Below are positions 1-6,123 of a stretch of DNA of 13,312 nt, in pieces. The notes beneath the pieces were generated by a model. That model searched no databases and was not told where the DNA came from. It was given only the letters and a program-made list of their open reading frames with translations. The DNA is taken from contig VFHG01000007.1 of assembly GCA_009392075.1 (NCBI GenBank), positions 1-13,312 on the forward strand, read 5' to 3'. Positions within the stretch are counted from its first letter, which is position 1. Every line of letters starts with the position of its first letter. Both the position numbers and the translations under genes were made by a program. Source of the DNA: SAR202 cluster bacterium. Lineage in GTDB: Bacteria > Chloroflexota > Dehalococcoidia > UBA3495.

Positions 1-587
1 GAGAACGGGGCGAGAGTGGCGAGTAGCTTGGCACCCCGCACGATAACACCCTCGCTGGTGCGGTCCACCACGCCCACCGCCGTATATTCGTCGGGGAGTT
101 CGGCAAGGGTGAGCGATCGGTTGACCTGGGGGTGGCCAAAGGCGTGAGTCAGGCACAGGTCACGCTCCCTGACGTACTCGTGGTAGTTGCGCAGATTGTC
201 GGCGTGCCGCTGGTCTTTCAGGCCGTAGAGATGGGCCAGTTGGCGGGAGGCCGTGACCTGGATATTCACGTAATCGGGTGTGCGGCCCAGCATGCCGTGG
301 CAGGACTGGGCGACGATCTCCATGGCCCCTCGGCGGCGCATCAGGTCTTCCTGCGTCTCCGGCACCAGATAGGACAGGCCCACCGGCTCTCCGCTGGTGG
401 GCGACTTAAAAGTCATCCTGTCGTGGTTCTCCGGCCGGTGCTGGAGGTCGTAGATTCCGGCAAGGGTCGCTGCCATGCGGGCGGTCTTGGGGTGAGTGGT
501 CACATCGTCCACCCGTTCGCCCTCCAGCCAGACCTCCCGGCCGTCTCTCAGACCTTCTAGGAATTCTTTACCCGTACGTACCGCCAT
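1..587 (-). CDS. HpaB-type flavin-dependent aromatic hydroxylase, N-terminal part (runs off left edge)
   Basis: Partial gene: 195 codons are visible from the ATG at 587 to the window edge; the family is usually about 480-520 residues, so the C-terminal 60% lies outside. The visible part matches the N-terminal domain of 4-hydroxyphenylacetate 3-monooxygenase (HpaB): an opening TGKEFLEGLRDGREVWLEGE, then VDDVTTHP (residues 26-33), the hallmark GRTPDY (101-106), and a region ending VIVRGAKLLAT (181-191). Known members use FADH2 supplied by a separate reductase to hydroxylate phenols or related aromatic rings in the cytoplasm. The start is backed by GAGGA four bases upstream. It is the third gene of a minus-strand run, 26 bp after the nitroreductase stop, and probably co-transcribed. 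No HpaC-type reductase is visible. Substrate cannot be told from this half; pyoluteorin/chlorophenol-type or 4-hydroxybutyryl-CoA dehydratase relatives share the fold, but GRTPDY favours the monooxygenase branch. Confidence 0.85.
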   Translation of the reverse strand, partial: MAVRTGKEFLEGLRDGREVWLEGERVDDVTTHPKTARMAATLAGIYDLQHRPENHDRMTFKSPTSGEPVGLSYLVPETQEDLMRRRGAMEIVAQSCHGMLGRTPDYVNIQVTASRQLAHLYGLKDQRHADNLRNYHEYVRERDLCLTHAFGHPQVNRSLTLAELPDEYTAVGVVDRTSEGVIVRGAKLLATLAPF

Positions 588-613
588 GTGTTCCTCAGGC
601 CGCTAATGGCGGT

Positions 614-1231
614 TTATTTGTAGGGGTTGTCCCAACGGTCCATGCCGCAGACCTCTTCCAAGGGCTTGCGGTTTACCGAGCCGAACTCGCCTCGCGGATA
701 GCCAAGAGGCATGCAGTACACGATTTCCGCAGTCTCTGGGATGTTCAGCAGCTTCTTGACCCGCTCATCGACGACTGCGTGTAAGGTTGCAATGGTGCCG
801 CCGATGCCATAAGCCCTGGCCGCCAAAAGCAGGTTCTGCGCGGACGGGATGATTCCACCGGAGCCACCTCTGTTCAGAGCGCAGATCAGGACCATCACCG
901 GGGAGTCGCCGAACTCATTGGCCAGCCGCATGGCCGAACGCGTCGAGTTCTTGCCCGGGGGAATATCCTCGGGGCCCATGATGCCTTGGTCCTTCCGTTT
1001 GGCCCACCAGGCCTCGTGATATAGCTCGCCTAGTTGTTTCCGGGTTTCGGCGTTTTTCACAACGATGAAGTGCCACTGCTGGGTGTTGCCGCCGTTGGGG
1101 GCGCGGATGGCCGATTCCATGATGTCCCGCATCACTTCGTCGGGGATAGGGTCAGGCTTCAGCCTGCGGATGGCCCTCTGGGTGAACATAGCCTCGCCCA
1201 GGGTCATGGTCAAACGGTCTGCAGTGGTCAT
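614..1231 (-). CDS. Nitroreductase family FMN-dependent oxidoreductase
   Basis: A 205-residue protein of normal length for the nitroreductase fold. It has the N-terminal FMN-phosphate-binding arginine segment FTQRAIRRLKPDPI (16-29), the flavin-contacting RAPNGGNTQQWHFIVV (43-58), the central helix SAQNLLLAARAYGIGG (130-145) and the C-terminal GYPRGEFG (177-184). Family members are homodimeric cytoplasmic FMN enzymes using NAD(P)H to reduce nitro groups, quinones, enones or free flavin. The ATG at 1231 is preceded by GGAGAAG at a good distance; M9 is possible but lacks such a site. It lies 42 bp after the isomerase-like gene and 26 bp before the HpaB-type gene on the same strand, so an operon is likely. 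Some family members (for example Vibrio fischeri FRase I) supply reduced flavin to oxygenases; that role for the HpaB-type or luciferase-like neighbours is inference. Confidence 0.9.
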   Translation of the reverse strand: MTTADRLTMTLGEAMFTQRAIRRLKPDPIPDEVMRDIMESAIRAPNGGNTQQWHFIVVKNAETRKQLGELYHEAWWAKRKDQGIMGPEDIPPGKNSTRSAMRLANEFGDSPVMVLICALNRGGSGGIIPSAQNLLLAARAYGIGGTIATLHAVVDERVKKLLNIPETAEIVYCMPLGYPRGEFGSVNRKPLEEVCGMDRWDNPYK

Positions 1232-1273
1232 TGTAACTTCTCCAATCTGTTTTATCTGGGAACCTAAACTAAG

Positions 1274-2041
1274 TTAGACCGGGCTGGTGACATTCCTGCG
1301 CAGGTCGGCCCGTGGTTCGGCCAGGAGACGTCCATAGCCGGACAACGGCTTGGTCTCACCAGCCTGGCTAAGGGCGCTCCAAAGGGTGGCTGTGTGCGAG
1401 GTGACCACCGGCTTTCCGATCTTGTCTTCCAGTGCCTGTGCAGCGGCCATGCCGTCGTGGTTCATACAACTGATGAACAAGCCATCGGCTTCGTCGCCAA
1501 ATTCGTTCCACGCATTCATGGCGAAATCGAATATTTCTTGTGGCGTGACCGACGCGAATCCCTCGGCCGTTTCCAGACCCATGCCCTTCATGGTCAGGGC
1601 CTCGATGCCAGCCTCCTGAAGGTAGGCCCGCTCGGCCACATGGTGGCTGTCGGGATAGGGCGTAGTGACCACGATCTTCTTCATTTCCATGTGCTGCAAC
1701 GCCTCGGCGACTGCCAGCATAGTGGACGTGATAGGTGTGCCCCACTCTTCTTCCAGTTCCCGGCAGAACTGCCGGTCACCTTCCATCCCACGCAGCGCGC
1801 CGCTAACCGTGCAGCAATAGGCCACCGAATCAACCTTGGCGCTGGCCAATTCGCCCACGGCGCGGCCGGCATTGCTCTCCATCTCCAGCAGGGCCTCGAT
1901 TCCCTCGCCTTCAGCCAGCATCATACGGCTGGTTAGGAATGCCACCCCAGGAGGCGCTGCCTTGGGGTATCTCAATTCGGAGATCGACGATGCGCTCACC
2001 ACCACCAAACCAATCTTGGTCTGCACATCTAGCTGGTCCAT
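1274..2041 (-). CDS. Maleate isomerase / Asp-Glu racemase superfamily protein
   Basis: A 255-residue protein read from the ATG at 2041. Both cysteines of the two-base racemase/isomerase mechanism are present: YCCTVSG at about residues 75-81 (Cys76/Cys77) and SCMNHDG around Cys192. The segment PVVTSHTATLWSAL near the C-terminus is typical of the maleate cis-trans isomerase and arylmalonate decarboxylase branch rather than amino-acid racemases; arylmalonate decarboxylase keeps only the second cysteine. Maleate isomerases convert maleate to fumarate at the end of nicotinate-type ring degradation. The frame stays open to a GTG at 2068 (264 residues), but GGGAGAG sits five bases before the ATG at 2041, and that start puts the cysteines at the spacing I recall for characterised maleate isomerases, so I prefer it. 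First gene of the minus-strand run, divergent from the PLP gene. Substrate may be another 2-enoate or malonate. Confidence 0.83.
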   Translation of the reverse strand: MDQLDVQTKIGLVVVSASSISELRYPKAAPPGVAFLTSRMMLAEGEGIEALLEMESNAGRAVGELASAKVDSVAYCCTVSGALRGMEGDRQFCRELEEEWGTPITSTMLAVAEALQHMEMKKIVVTTPYPDSHHVAERAYLQEAGIEALTMKGMGLETAEGFASVTPQEIFDFAMNAWNEFGDEADGLFISCMNHDGMAAAQALEDKIGKPVVTSHTATLWSALSQAGETKPLSGYGRLLAEPRADLRRNVTSPV

Positions 2042-2104
2042 CTGCTCTCTCCCATCGAAAATATTCACGTCTCTCTGAAACGGGCGGCTGGATTCGGTTG
2101 CCCG

Positions 2105-2138
2105 ATTTTATCACACCGCCAGGCTGGAGATGACCTGG
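2105..2138 (-). promoter_or_regulatory. Possible minus-strand promoter and CCAGG/CCTGG inverted repeat
   Basis: On the minus strand TAAAAT (2110-2105) is one mismatch from a consensus -10 and lies 64 bases before the ATG at 2041; no convincing -35 is visible. Immediately upstream, CCAGG (2119-2123) and CCTGG (2134-2138) form an inverted repeat with a 10-bp gap, about one helical turn between half-sites, which could be an operator for the divergent region. The half-sites are short, so chance is possible, and no regulator gene is in the window. Confidence 0.25.
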
Positions 2139-2180
2139 TTGCGTTCTAAAAATAGTTATTCGGATAGCATGGCTCAGAGT

Positions 2181-2189
2181 TGCTATAAT
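2181..2189 (+). promoter_or_regulatory. Extended -10 promoter for the PLP-enzyme gene
   Basis: The sequence TGCTATAAT is a perfect extended -10 element (TG, one base, TATAAT). No good -35 is seen at 16-19 bp upstream, which extended -10 promoters tolerate. The predicted transcript would start near 2196 and carry a leader of about 50 bases ending at the GTG at 2246, including the hairpin at 2221-2236. It likely drives both the PLP enzyme and the luciferase-like oxidoreductase gene. Confidence 0.6.
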
Positions 2190-2220
2190 GGCCCATCATT
2201 TTAACGCTAGGAATTTGTAT

Positions 2221-2241
2221 CGAGGCAAGCGCCTCGGGAGG
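2221..2241 (+). promoter_or_regulatory. Leader hairpin abutting the ribosome binding site
   Basis: CGAGGC (2221-2226) and GCCTCG (2231-2236) form a perfect six-pair stem around the loop AAGC. The last base of the stem is the first G of the purine-rich GGGAGG (2236-2241), which precedes the GTG start at 2246 by only four bases. The stem could stack next to or mildly mask the Shine-Dalgarno site, or protect the 5' end of the message. It is too small to be a recognisable riboswitch. Confidence 0.45.
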
Positions 2242-2245
2242 AAAC

Positions 2246-3382
2246 GTGGCGAACATTCCATTGGACGCATCGCAGGCCTATCAGCGGCTCGGCGTAAAGC
2301 CGGTCATCAACGCAGCAGGATCGGTCACCAAATATGGCGGCACCAGGACCCGGCCCGAGGTCTTGGAGGTCATGACCGGGGCGGCCAGGATTATGGTTAA
2401 TGTGGATGAACTGAACCGAAAAGCCGGGGAAGAGATTGCCCGGCTGACCGGTGCAGAAGCAGGATTCGTCTGCAGCGGCGCCGCCGGAGGATTGGTGCTC
2501 CAAGCCGCCGCCTGTATCGCCGGCAAAGACCCGGTGAAGATGCGTAAACTTCCCGACACCACGGACATGGCAGACGAGATCATCATCCAGAACATGCACC
2601 GTTTCCCTTACGAACAGGCCTACCGGGCGGGCGGCGGCAAGCTGGTGGAGATCGGCGATTCCAGATATTCGCATTCCTGGGAACTGGAAGGAGCAATCGG
2701 CAAGAACACAGCGGCCGTGGCCTTTCTCTGCGCCCCCATGACCAACCGCAGGGCCATCCCTCTGGCGCAGGTCTGCGAGATCGCACATGCGAGGGGTGTG
2801 CCCGTCATCGTCGATGCCGCGTCAATGCTCCCGCCCAGGGAGAACCTGAAGAAGTTCCTGGCCGATGGAGCGGACATGGTGGCGTTCAGCGGCGGAAAGG
2901 GAATCCGGGGGCCTCAGGGCACCGGTATCCTCTGCGGACGGGCCGACCTCATCGAAGCCGCCGCCGCCCATGCCAACCCGGCCCAGTTCTTGGGTCGGCC
3001 AATGAAGGTGGCCAAAGAGGAAGTGTTGGGTCTGGTGACCGCGCTGAACATGTTCTTGGAAGAGGACGAAGAGGTAGAGATGCGGGCCTACCGGGCTTTG
3101 GCCGAGCAGGTGGTGGACGCTCTTAGCGAGGTGCCCGGCCTGAAGGTCACGCTGGAGCATGACGACCACGATTACCTGATTCCCCACGCAATCTTGCATT
3201 TCGGCCCCGACTGGAACGGCCCCGGCAGGAATGAGATACTGAAGGGTATGGAAGAGGGCGAAACTCCCATCTACCTGCATTTTCTGGGCCAGCCGGACGA
3301 ATTGGGCGTTGACCCGTTGAACCTCACTGAAGAAGAGAATGCCTTGGTGATACGCCGATTACGGGAAGAACTGACCCGCTAA
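2246..3382 (+). CDS. SelA-like / D-glucosaminate-6-phosphate ammonia-lyase-like PLP enzyme
   Basis: A 378-residue fold-type I pyridoxal-phosphate protein. It opens with YQRLGVKPVINAAGSVTKYG (12-31), characteristic of the SelA/DgaE family. A cofactor-binding SGAAGGL stretch (77-83) follows, then VPVIVDAAS with the PLP-ring aspartate at 190, and FSGGKGIRGPQGTG with the presumed Schiff-base lysine at 218. The C-terminal small domain runs from about 265. Relatives include selenocysteine synthase on tRNA, glucosaminate-6-phosphate ammonia lyase, and many uncharacterised lyases or racemases. At 378 residues it is shorter than true SelA (about 460) and lacks its N-terminal tRNA-binding domain; no selB or selC is nearby, so a small-molecule beta-elimination or epimerase role is more likely. 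GTG start with GGGAGG upstream. The luciferase-like gene follows 36 bp downstream, probably in one operon. Substrate unknown. Confidence 0.85.
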   Translation: MANIPLDASQAYQRLGVKPVINAAGSVTKYGGTRTRPEVLEVMTGAARIMVNVDELNRKAGEEIARLTGAEAGFVCSGAAGGLVLQAAACIAGKDPVKMRKLPDTTDMADEIIIQNMHRFPYEQAYRAGGGKLVEIGDSRYSHSWELEGAIGKNTAAVAFLCAPMTNRRAIPLAQVCEIAHARGVPVIVDAASMLPPRENLKKFLADGADMVAFSGGKGIRGPQGTGILCGRADLIEAAAAHANPAQFLGRPMKVAKEEVLGLVTALNMFLEEDEEVEMRAYRALAEQVVDALSEVPGLKVTLEHDDHDYLIPHAILHFGPDWNGPGRNEILKGMEEGETPIYLHFLGQPDELGVDPLNLTEEENALVIRRLREELTR

Positions 3383-3418
3383 ACGAGATTCAGCATAGAT
3401 CGATTTAAGGAGAAACAA

Positions 3419-4465
3419 ATGGCCATCAAGATCGACCTGAGAGTGCCGCCCTGCAAGCCTGTTCCGGAGGTCACTGCCTTTGTCCAGGAGTGCGAGGATG
3501 CGGGCTTCGATGGCGTGGGAATATTGGATTCGCAGATGCTGGAGCGCGACGTGTTCGTCTCCATGGCCCATGCGCTGCTGAACACTAAAACCATCAACGT
3601 GGCCTCCGCGGTCACCAACCCTGTGACACGGCACCCATCAGTACTGGCGTCCGCGGCCCAGACCGTCTCGGAAGTCGCGCCGGGCCGGGCACAGATCTGG
3701 ATCGGACGTGGTTATAGTTCCGCCAACGTCGTCGGCATCCCGCCGGCGACCGTGCGCCAGATGCGGGACGCGGTCGTCATGATGAAAGACCTCATGGGTG
3801 GAGGCGAGTTCGATTTCGGCGCAACTTCAAGCCGAATGAAGCACGGGGGCGGCGTCACCACCCCGGTCTACATCGCAGCCACTGGGCCCAGAGTCATGAA
3901 AGTTACCGGGGAAGTCGCCGACGGCGCAGTCCTGATGACCGGTATTCACCCAAATCAGGTGGCCGAAGCCAGGGAGATCATCGCCGACGGCGCCAGGTCC
4001 GCCGGAAGAAACCCTGACGACATCGAGACCATCTTCACCTGCACCACCATCATCAGGGATGACATTCAAGAGGCCCGAGAGATCGCCCGGCCGTTGGCGG
4101 TGCAGCGTTTGATGGAGAAGACCTATGTCCCCTGGCTAAAGGCTGCCGGCATGGACTTCACGGAATTCGAGCTTCCCAGAGGTCTCTGGGACCTCTACCC
4201 AGACGTTCCCCACGCCGAGGACTGGGAGAAGGCCAAAGAACTGTGCGCTTTCTTGCCACATGACGCCCTGGCCCAGCTATGCGACTCCATGGGCCTGATC
4301 GGATCGCCGGAGTACTGCGCCGAGCGGATCAAGAAGGCGGAGGCGGCCGGCATGGAGCACCTCTACCTGATGACGGACCAGACCTACGAGTTCGCCACCG
4401 GCGAGCTGGCTGCATTCCGGGACAAGATATTCCCAGCGCTAGGTAGGTCCAAACAGCCAGCGTAG
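3419..4465 (+). CDS. LLM-class (luciferase-like) flavin/F420-dependent oxidoreductase
   Basis: A 348-residue TIM-barrel protein of normal length for the bacterial luciferase/methylene-tetrahydromethanopterin reductase superfamily. Diagnostic parts are FDGVGILDSQ (30-39) at strand 2, VTNPVTRHP (65-73) at strand 3, GRAQIWIGRGYS (89-100) with the cofactor-pocket GRG, the mid-barrel PVYIAATGPRVMKVTGEVAD (149-168), and a GSPEYCAERIKKAEAAG segment near the C-terminus. Family enzymes use FMNH2 with oxygen, or F420, to oxidise or reduce small substrates; which cofactor is used here cannot be decided, though the MER-like TNPVTRHP stretch is frequent in F420 users. AAGGAGA lies five bases before the ATG. 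It follows the PLP gene by 36 bp and ends before a strong hairpin. Large paralogue sets of such oxygenases are known from SAR202 Chloroflexota, which fits the suggested host. Confidence 0.87.
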   Translation: MAIKIDLRVPPCKPVPEVTAFVQECEDAGFDGVGILDSQMLERDVFVSMAHALLNTKTINVASAVTNPVTRHPSVLASAAQTVSEVAPGRAQIWIGRGYSSANVVGIPPATVRQMRDAVVMMKDLMGGGEFDFGATSSRMKHGGGVTTPVYIAATGPRVMKVTGEVADGAVLMTGIHPNQVAEAREIIADGARSAGRNPDDIETIFTCTTIIRDDIQEAREIARPLAVQRLMEKTYVPWLKAAGMDFTEFELPRGLWDLYPDVPHAEDWEKAKELCAFLPHDALAQLCDSMGLIGSPEYCAERIKKAEAAGMEHLYLMTDQTYEFATGELAAFRDKIFPALGRSKQPA

Positions 4466-4492
4466 TTCGGACTGACCAGCACGGTTTACGTA

Positions 4493-4515
4493 GGGGCAGG
4501 TTCCTAACCTGCCCC
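4493..4515 (+). terminator. Strong hairpin after the luciferase-like gene, likely terminator
   Basis: GGGGCAGGTT (4493-4502) and AACCTGCCCC (4506-4515) form a perfect ten-pair stem with a three-base CCT loop, 28 bases after the stop of the luciferase-like gene. It is followed by ATTTCTTTG, a partial U-tract, so intrinsic termination of the PLP/oxidoreductase operon is plausible. A similar stem in opposite orientation lies at 4616-4636, so this may instead be one copy of a dispersed palindromic repeat that also works as terminator. Confidence 0.6.
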
Positions 4516-4615
4516 ATTTCTTTGCCCTGGTGCTTGTCAAAAGCCCGTGGGTCGTTGCCGGAATGCGCCGTTTCGAAAAGTCATTAAACGATCGGAACGT
4601 GGTTAGCCCATGCCA

Positions 4616-4636
4616 GAGCGGGTTAGAAACCCGCCC
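4616..4636 (-). repeat. Second copy of the palindromic hairpin, inverted
   Basis: GCGGGTT (4618-4624), loop AGA, AACCCGC (4628-4634) form a perfect seven-pair stem; one mismatch (A4617 with C4635) separates it from a further G4616-C4636 pair. Read on the minus strand it begins GGGGCGGGTT with loop TCT, closely matching the hairpin at 4493-4515 read on the plus strand. The A-T pair of the first stem is replaced by G-C here, so both sides changed together. It lies just beyond the 3' end of the ligase remnant on the minus strand but lacks a U-tract in that direction. A REP-like intergenic palindrome family is likely. The stretch 4516-4615 between the copies holds no gene I can support. Confidence 0.5.
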
Positions 4637-4654
4637 CGACAGAAGCAAATGGTG

Positions 4655-5364
4655 CTACCTGGTTTCTCGTTCCTGCTTAATCAACACCCGCCGCAATATC
4701 TTTCCGGAGGCGTTCTTGGGGATGGAGTCCGCAAACTGGACCTGTCGTATCTGTTTGAAGGTTGCCACCTGGCCGGCGACGATCTCCATTACCTCTTCGG
4801 CCGTCGGCGCCTGGCCTTTTCTGATGACTATAAAGGCTTTCGGAACTTCTCCCGACTCCTCATCCTCGGTGCCGGTCACCGCCGAGTCGGGGATGGCTGG
4901 GTGGGTCAACAGCAGACCCTTGAGTTCAGCGGGTGGCATCTGGAAACCTTTGTATTTGATCAATTCTTTCTTGCGGTCCAATACCCAGATATAGCCGTCT
5001 TCATCGGCGCGAACGATATCCCCGGTGTGTAGCCATCCATCGAAGGTGAGGGTTTCAGCCGTGGCCTTGGGTTATTGAAATACCCCTTCATCACCTGGGG
5101 TCCGCGCACCAACAATTCTCCGGTCTCACCAGTCGCAACTTCTGTTCCTTCAGTTTCAACGTCGACTATCTTCTCTTGGGTATCCGGCGTGAGCTGTCCC
5201 ACCGAACCGGGCCGGTTGCGGCCATCCGTGTAATCCACATGGCTCGCCGGGGAAAGTTCGGTCATTCCATAACCTTGGATAACCGGTACTCCCGTAGCCT
5301 CTGAAACCCGGATTTGCAGATCGGTCGACGTGGGGGCTGCGGCCAGCATAATACCTTTGAGCGC
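4655..5364 (-). pseudogene. 4-coumarate-CoA-ligase-type acyl-CoA synthetase, C-terminal remnant with frameshift
   Basis: Only the C-terminal half of an ANL-superfamily CoA ligase survives. From 5364 downward one frame gives ALKGIMLAAAPTS, then GVPVIQGYGMTELSP (the YGMTE motif), GELLVRGPQVMKGYFNNP, and then loses homology near 5070. The next frame resumes with KATAETLTFDGWLHTGD and DRKKELIKYKGFQMPPAEL (hinge), ending in PKNASGKILRR with the catalytic lysine. Restoring one base in the proline codon at about 5069-5071 joins the two perfectly, so this is a single-base deletion. Upstream of 5364 the frame hits two stops, and the N-terminal half with the TSGTTG-type P-loop is absent: the divergent sigma-factor region begins instead. 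The intact gene would activate a carboxylic acid with ATP and CoA. In this state it cannot make an active enzyme. The frameshift alone could be a sequencing error; the missing half could not. Confidence 0.85.
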
Positions 5365-5399
5365 TTATTACCCATCAGTCTAAGGACCGCAAGTAGCAG

Positions 5400-5468
5400 A
5401 TGATCCAAGACGAGGAACTCCAACAGATTTTTAAGCCTGTGTCTAGGACGAATACATTTGACCGATAG
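5400..5468 (+). other. Possible displaced N-terminus of the ECF sigma factor
   Basis: An ATG at 5400 opens a 22-residue frame, MIQDEELQQIFKPVSRTNTF then Asp-Arg, ending at TAG 5466-5468. The DEELxxxF pattern followed by a short linker and TFDR resembles the usual first helix of ECF sigma factors. It lies in a different frame from the sigma open frame starting at 5458, as expected if an indel or deletion has split the gene. The resemblance is short and no clear ribosome binding site precedes it. Confidence 0.3.
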
Positions 5469-5994
5469 CATGACCAATAGCATGGTCGGCAGCTACCCCG
5501 CCACTTCCCAGGAGACTTGGATGTCGACCCAAGACGCATCCGGGGCTGCAGACTTCATCTCGCCGTTAAAGGCTCTCCCTCACTTCAAAGGCCAAGCCAA
5601 GCTCTCCACCTGGCTGTATCGCATCGTCGTCAACGTTTGTCTGATGAGGATACGCAAAGATAAATCCAGGGCCAAGTACATCTCGGAAAATCTCTTTGAC
5701 GACGCCTTGGTCTACGGTTGGGGAAATGACCCCGAAAAGGCCGCTGTCAACAGCGAACTCCGTTCCACTTTAGAATCCGGACTCGATATACGGTCCCCCG
5801 ACCTTTGCGCCGCCGTGGTACTGAGGGACATCCAAGGCCTCTCCACGGAAGAGGCCGCGAAGGCCCTGAACGTCTCCATCGCTTCCCTCAAATCCCGTCT
5901 TTACCGGGCCAGGATCCTACTCCGCAAGCATCTGGATAGATATTACTCATTGGCGTTATTGCCCCTTCCGACCCCGACTCTTAACCCCAGTTAA
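5458..5994 (+). CDS. ECF-type sigma-70 family factor with damaged N-terminal part
   Basis: A 178-residue open frame from a TTG at 5458 (AGGA nine bases before). Residues 36-66 (PLKALPHFKGQAKLSTWLYR, then IVVNVCLMRIRK) are a clear region 2.3-2.4, which melts and reads the -10 element. Residues 100-160 are region 4, with LRDIQGLSTEEAAKALNVS and SLKSRLYRARILLRKHL forming the -35-binding helix-turn-helix. Before residue 36 the usual region 2.1-2.2, which docks on RNA polymerase, is garbled: only SMVGSY and TQDA fragments resemble the family, separated by wrong spacing and an unfamiliar SGAADFIS insertion. This suggests small indels or deletions, so the gene may be a pseudogene. No anti-sigma gene follows; the next gene is transketolase. 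It is divergent from the truncated ligase, and the two broken 5' ends face each other within about 100 bp. ATG alternatives at 5470 and 5521 exist. Confidence 0.7.
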   Translation: MTDSMTNSMVGSYPATSQETWMSTQDASGAADFISPLKALPHFKGQAKLSTWLYRIVVNVCLMRIRKDKSRAKYISENLFDDALVYGWGNDPEKAAVNSELRSTLESGLDIRSPDLCAAVVLRDIQGLSTEEAAKALNVSIASLKSRLYRARILLRKHLDRYYSLALLPLPTPTLNPS

Positions 5995-6030
5995 ACCGTG
6001 GTCCGATTCTCTGGTGTTTTCTGGACTGAT

Positions 6031-6059
6031 TTGTCTCCCTTTCTCCAGCCCAATATACT
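6031..6059 (+). promoter_or_regulatory. Sigma70-type promoter for the transketolase operon
   Basis: TTGTCT (6031-6036) and TATACT (6054-6059) are separated by exactly 17 bp, four of six and five of six matches to the -35 and -10 consensus. The predicted start near 6066 gives a leader of roughly 125 bases before the transketolase start. CATAAT at 6087-6092 is a weaker second -10 candidate without a well-spaced -35. Confidence 0.5.
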
Positions 6060-6092
6060 AGTGACAACACACTCTTAGCCCGTTAACATAAT

Positions 6093-6123
6093 CTCGAGAA
6101 TCTGGTTGCTTCCAGATTCGGAG
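6093..6123 (+). promoter_or_regulatory. Leader hairpin upstream of transketolase
   Basis: GAATCTGG (6098-6105) and CCAGATTC (6112-6119) form a perfect eight-pair stem with a six-base loop. CTC (6093-6095) and GAG (6121-6123) extend it across a small internal loop. It sits within the predicted leader, about 70 bases before the start codon, followed by a GC alternation and an A/T-rich patch rather than a U-tract. It may stabilise the message or act in attenuation; it could also be the terminator-like end of the sigma-factor transcript. Confidence 0.4.

Noticed and set aside
132..560. 142-residue plus-strand open frame
   Set aside because: It is the exact antisense of the HpaB-type gene, whose reverse-strand translation shows family motifs throughout; the plus frame has no recognisable domain.
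2246..3382. True selenocysteine synthase (selA) with a selenoprotein system
   Set aside because: The protein lacks the N-terminal tRNA-binding part, and no selB, tRNA-Sec or in-frame UGA selenoprotein is visible nearby. The stops in the reductase and ligase remnants are explained by single-base losses, not recoding.
4493..4636. CRISPR repeats or an insertion sequence
   Set aside because: There are only two palindromes, in opposite orientation, with no regular spacer units, no transposase frame between them and no target-site duplication that I can see.
4530..5032. Plus-strand frames of 140-154 residues
   Set aside because: They lie mostly opposite the ligase remnant, which has clear motifs on the minus strand; these frames show no family resemblance.
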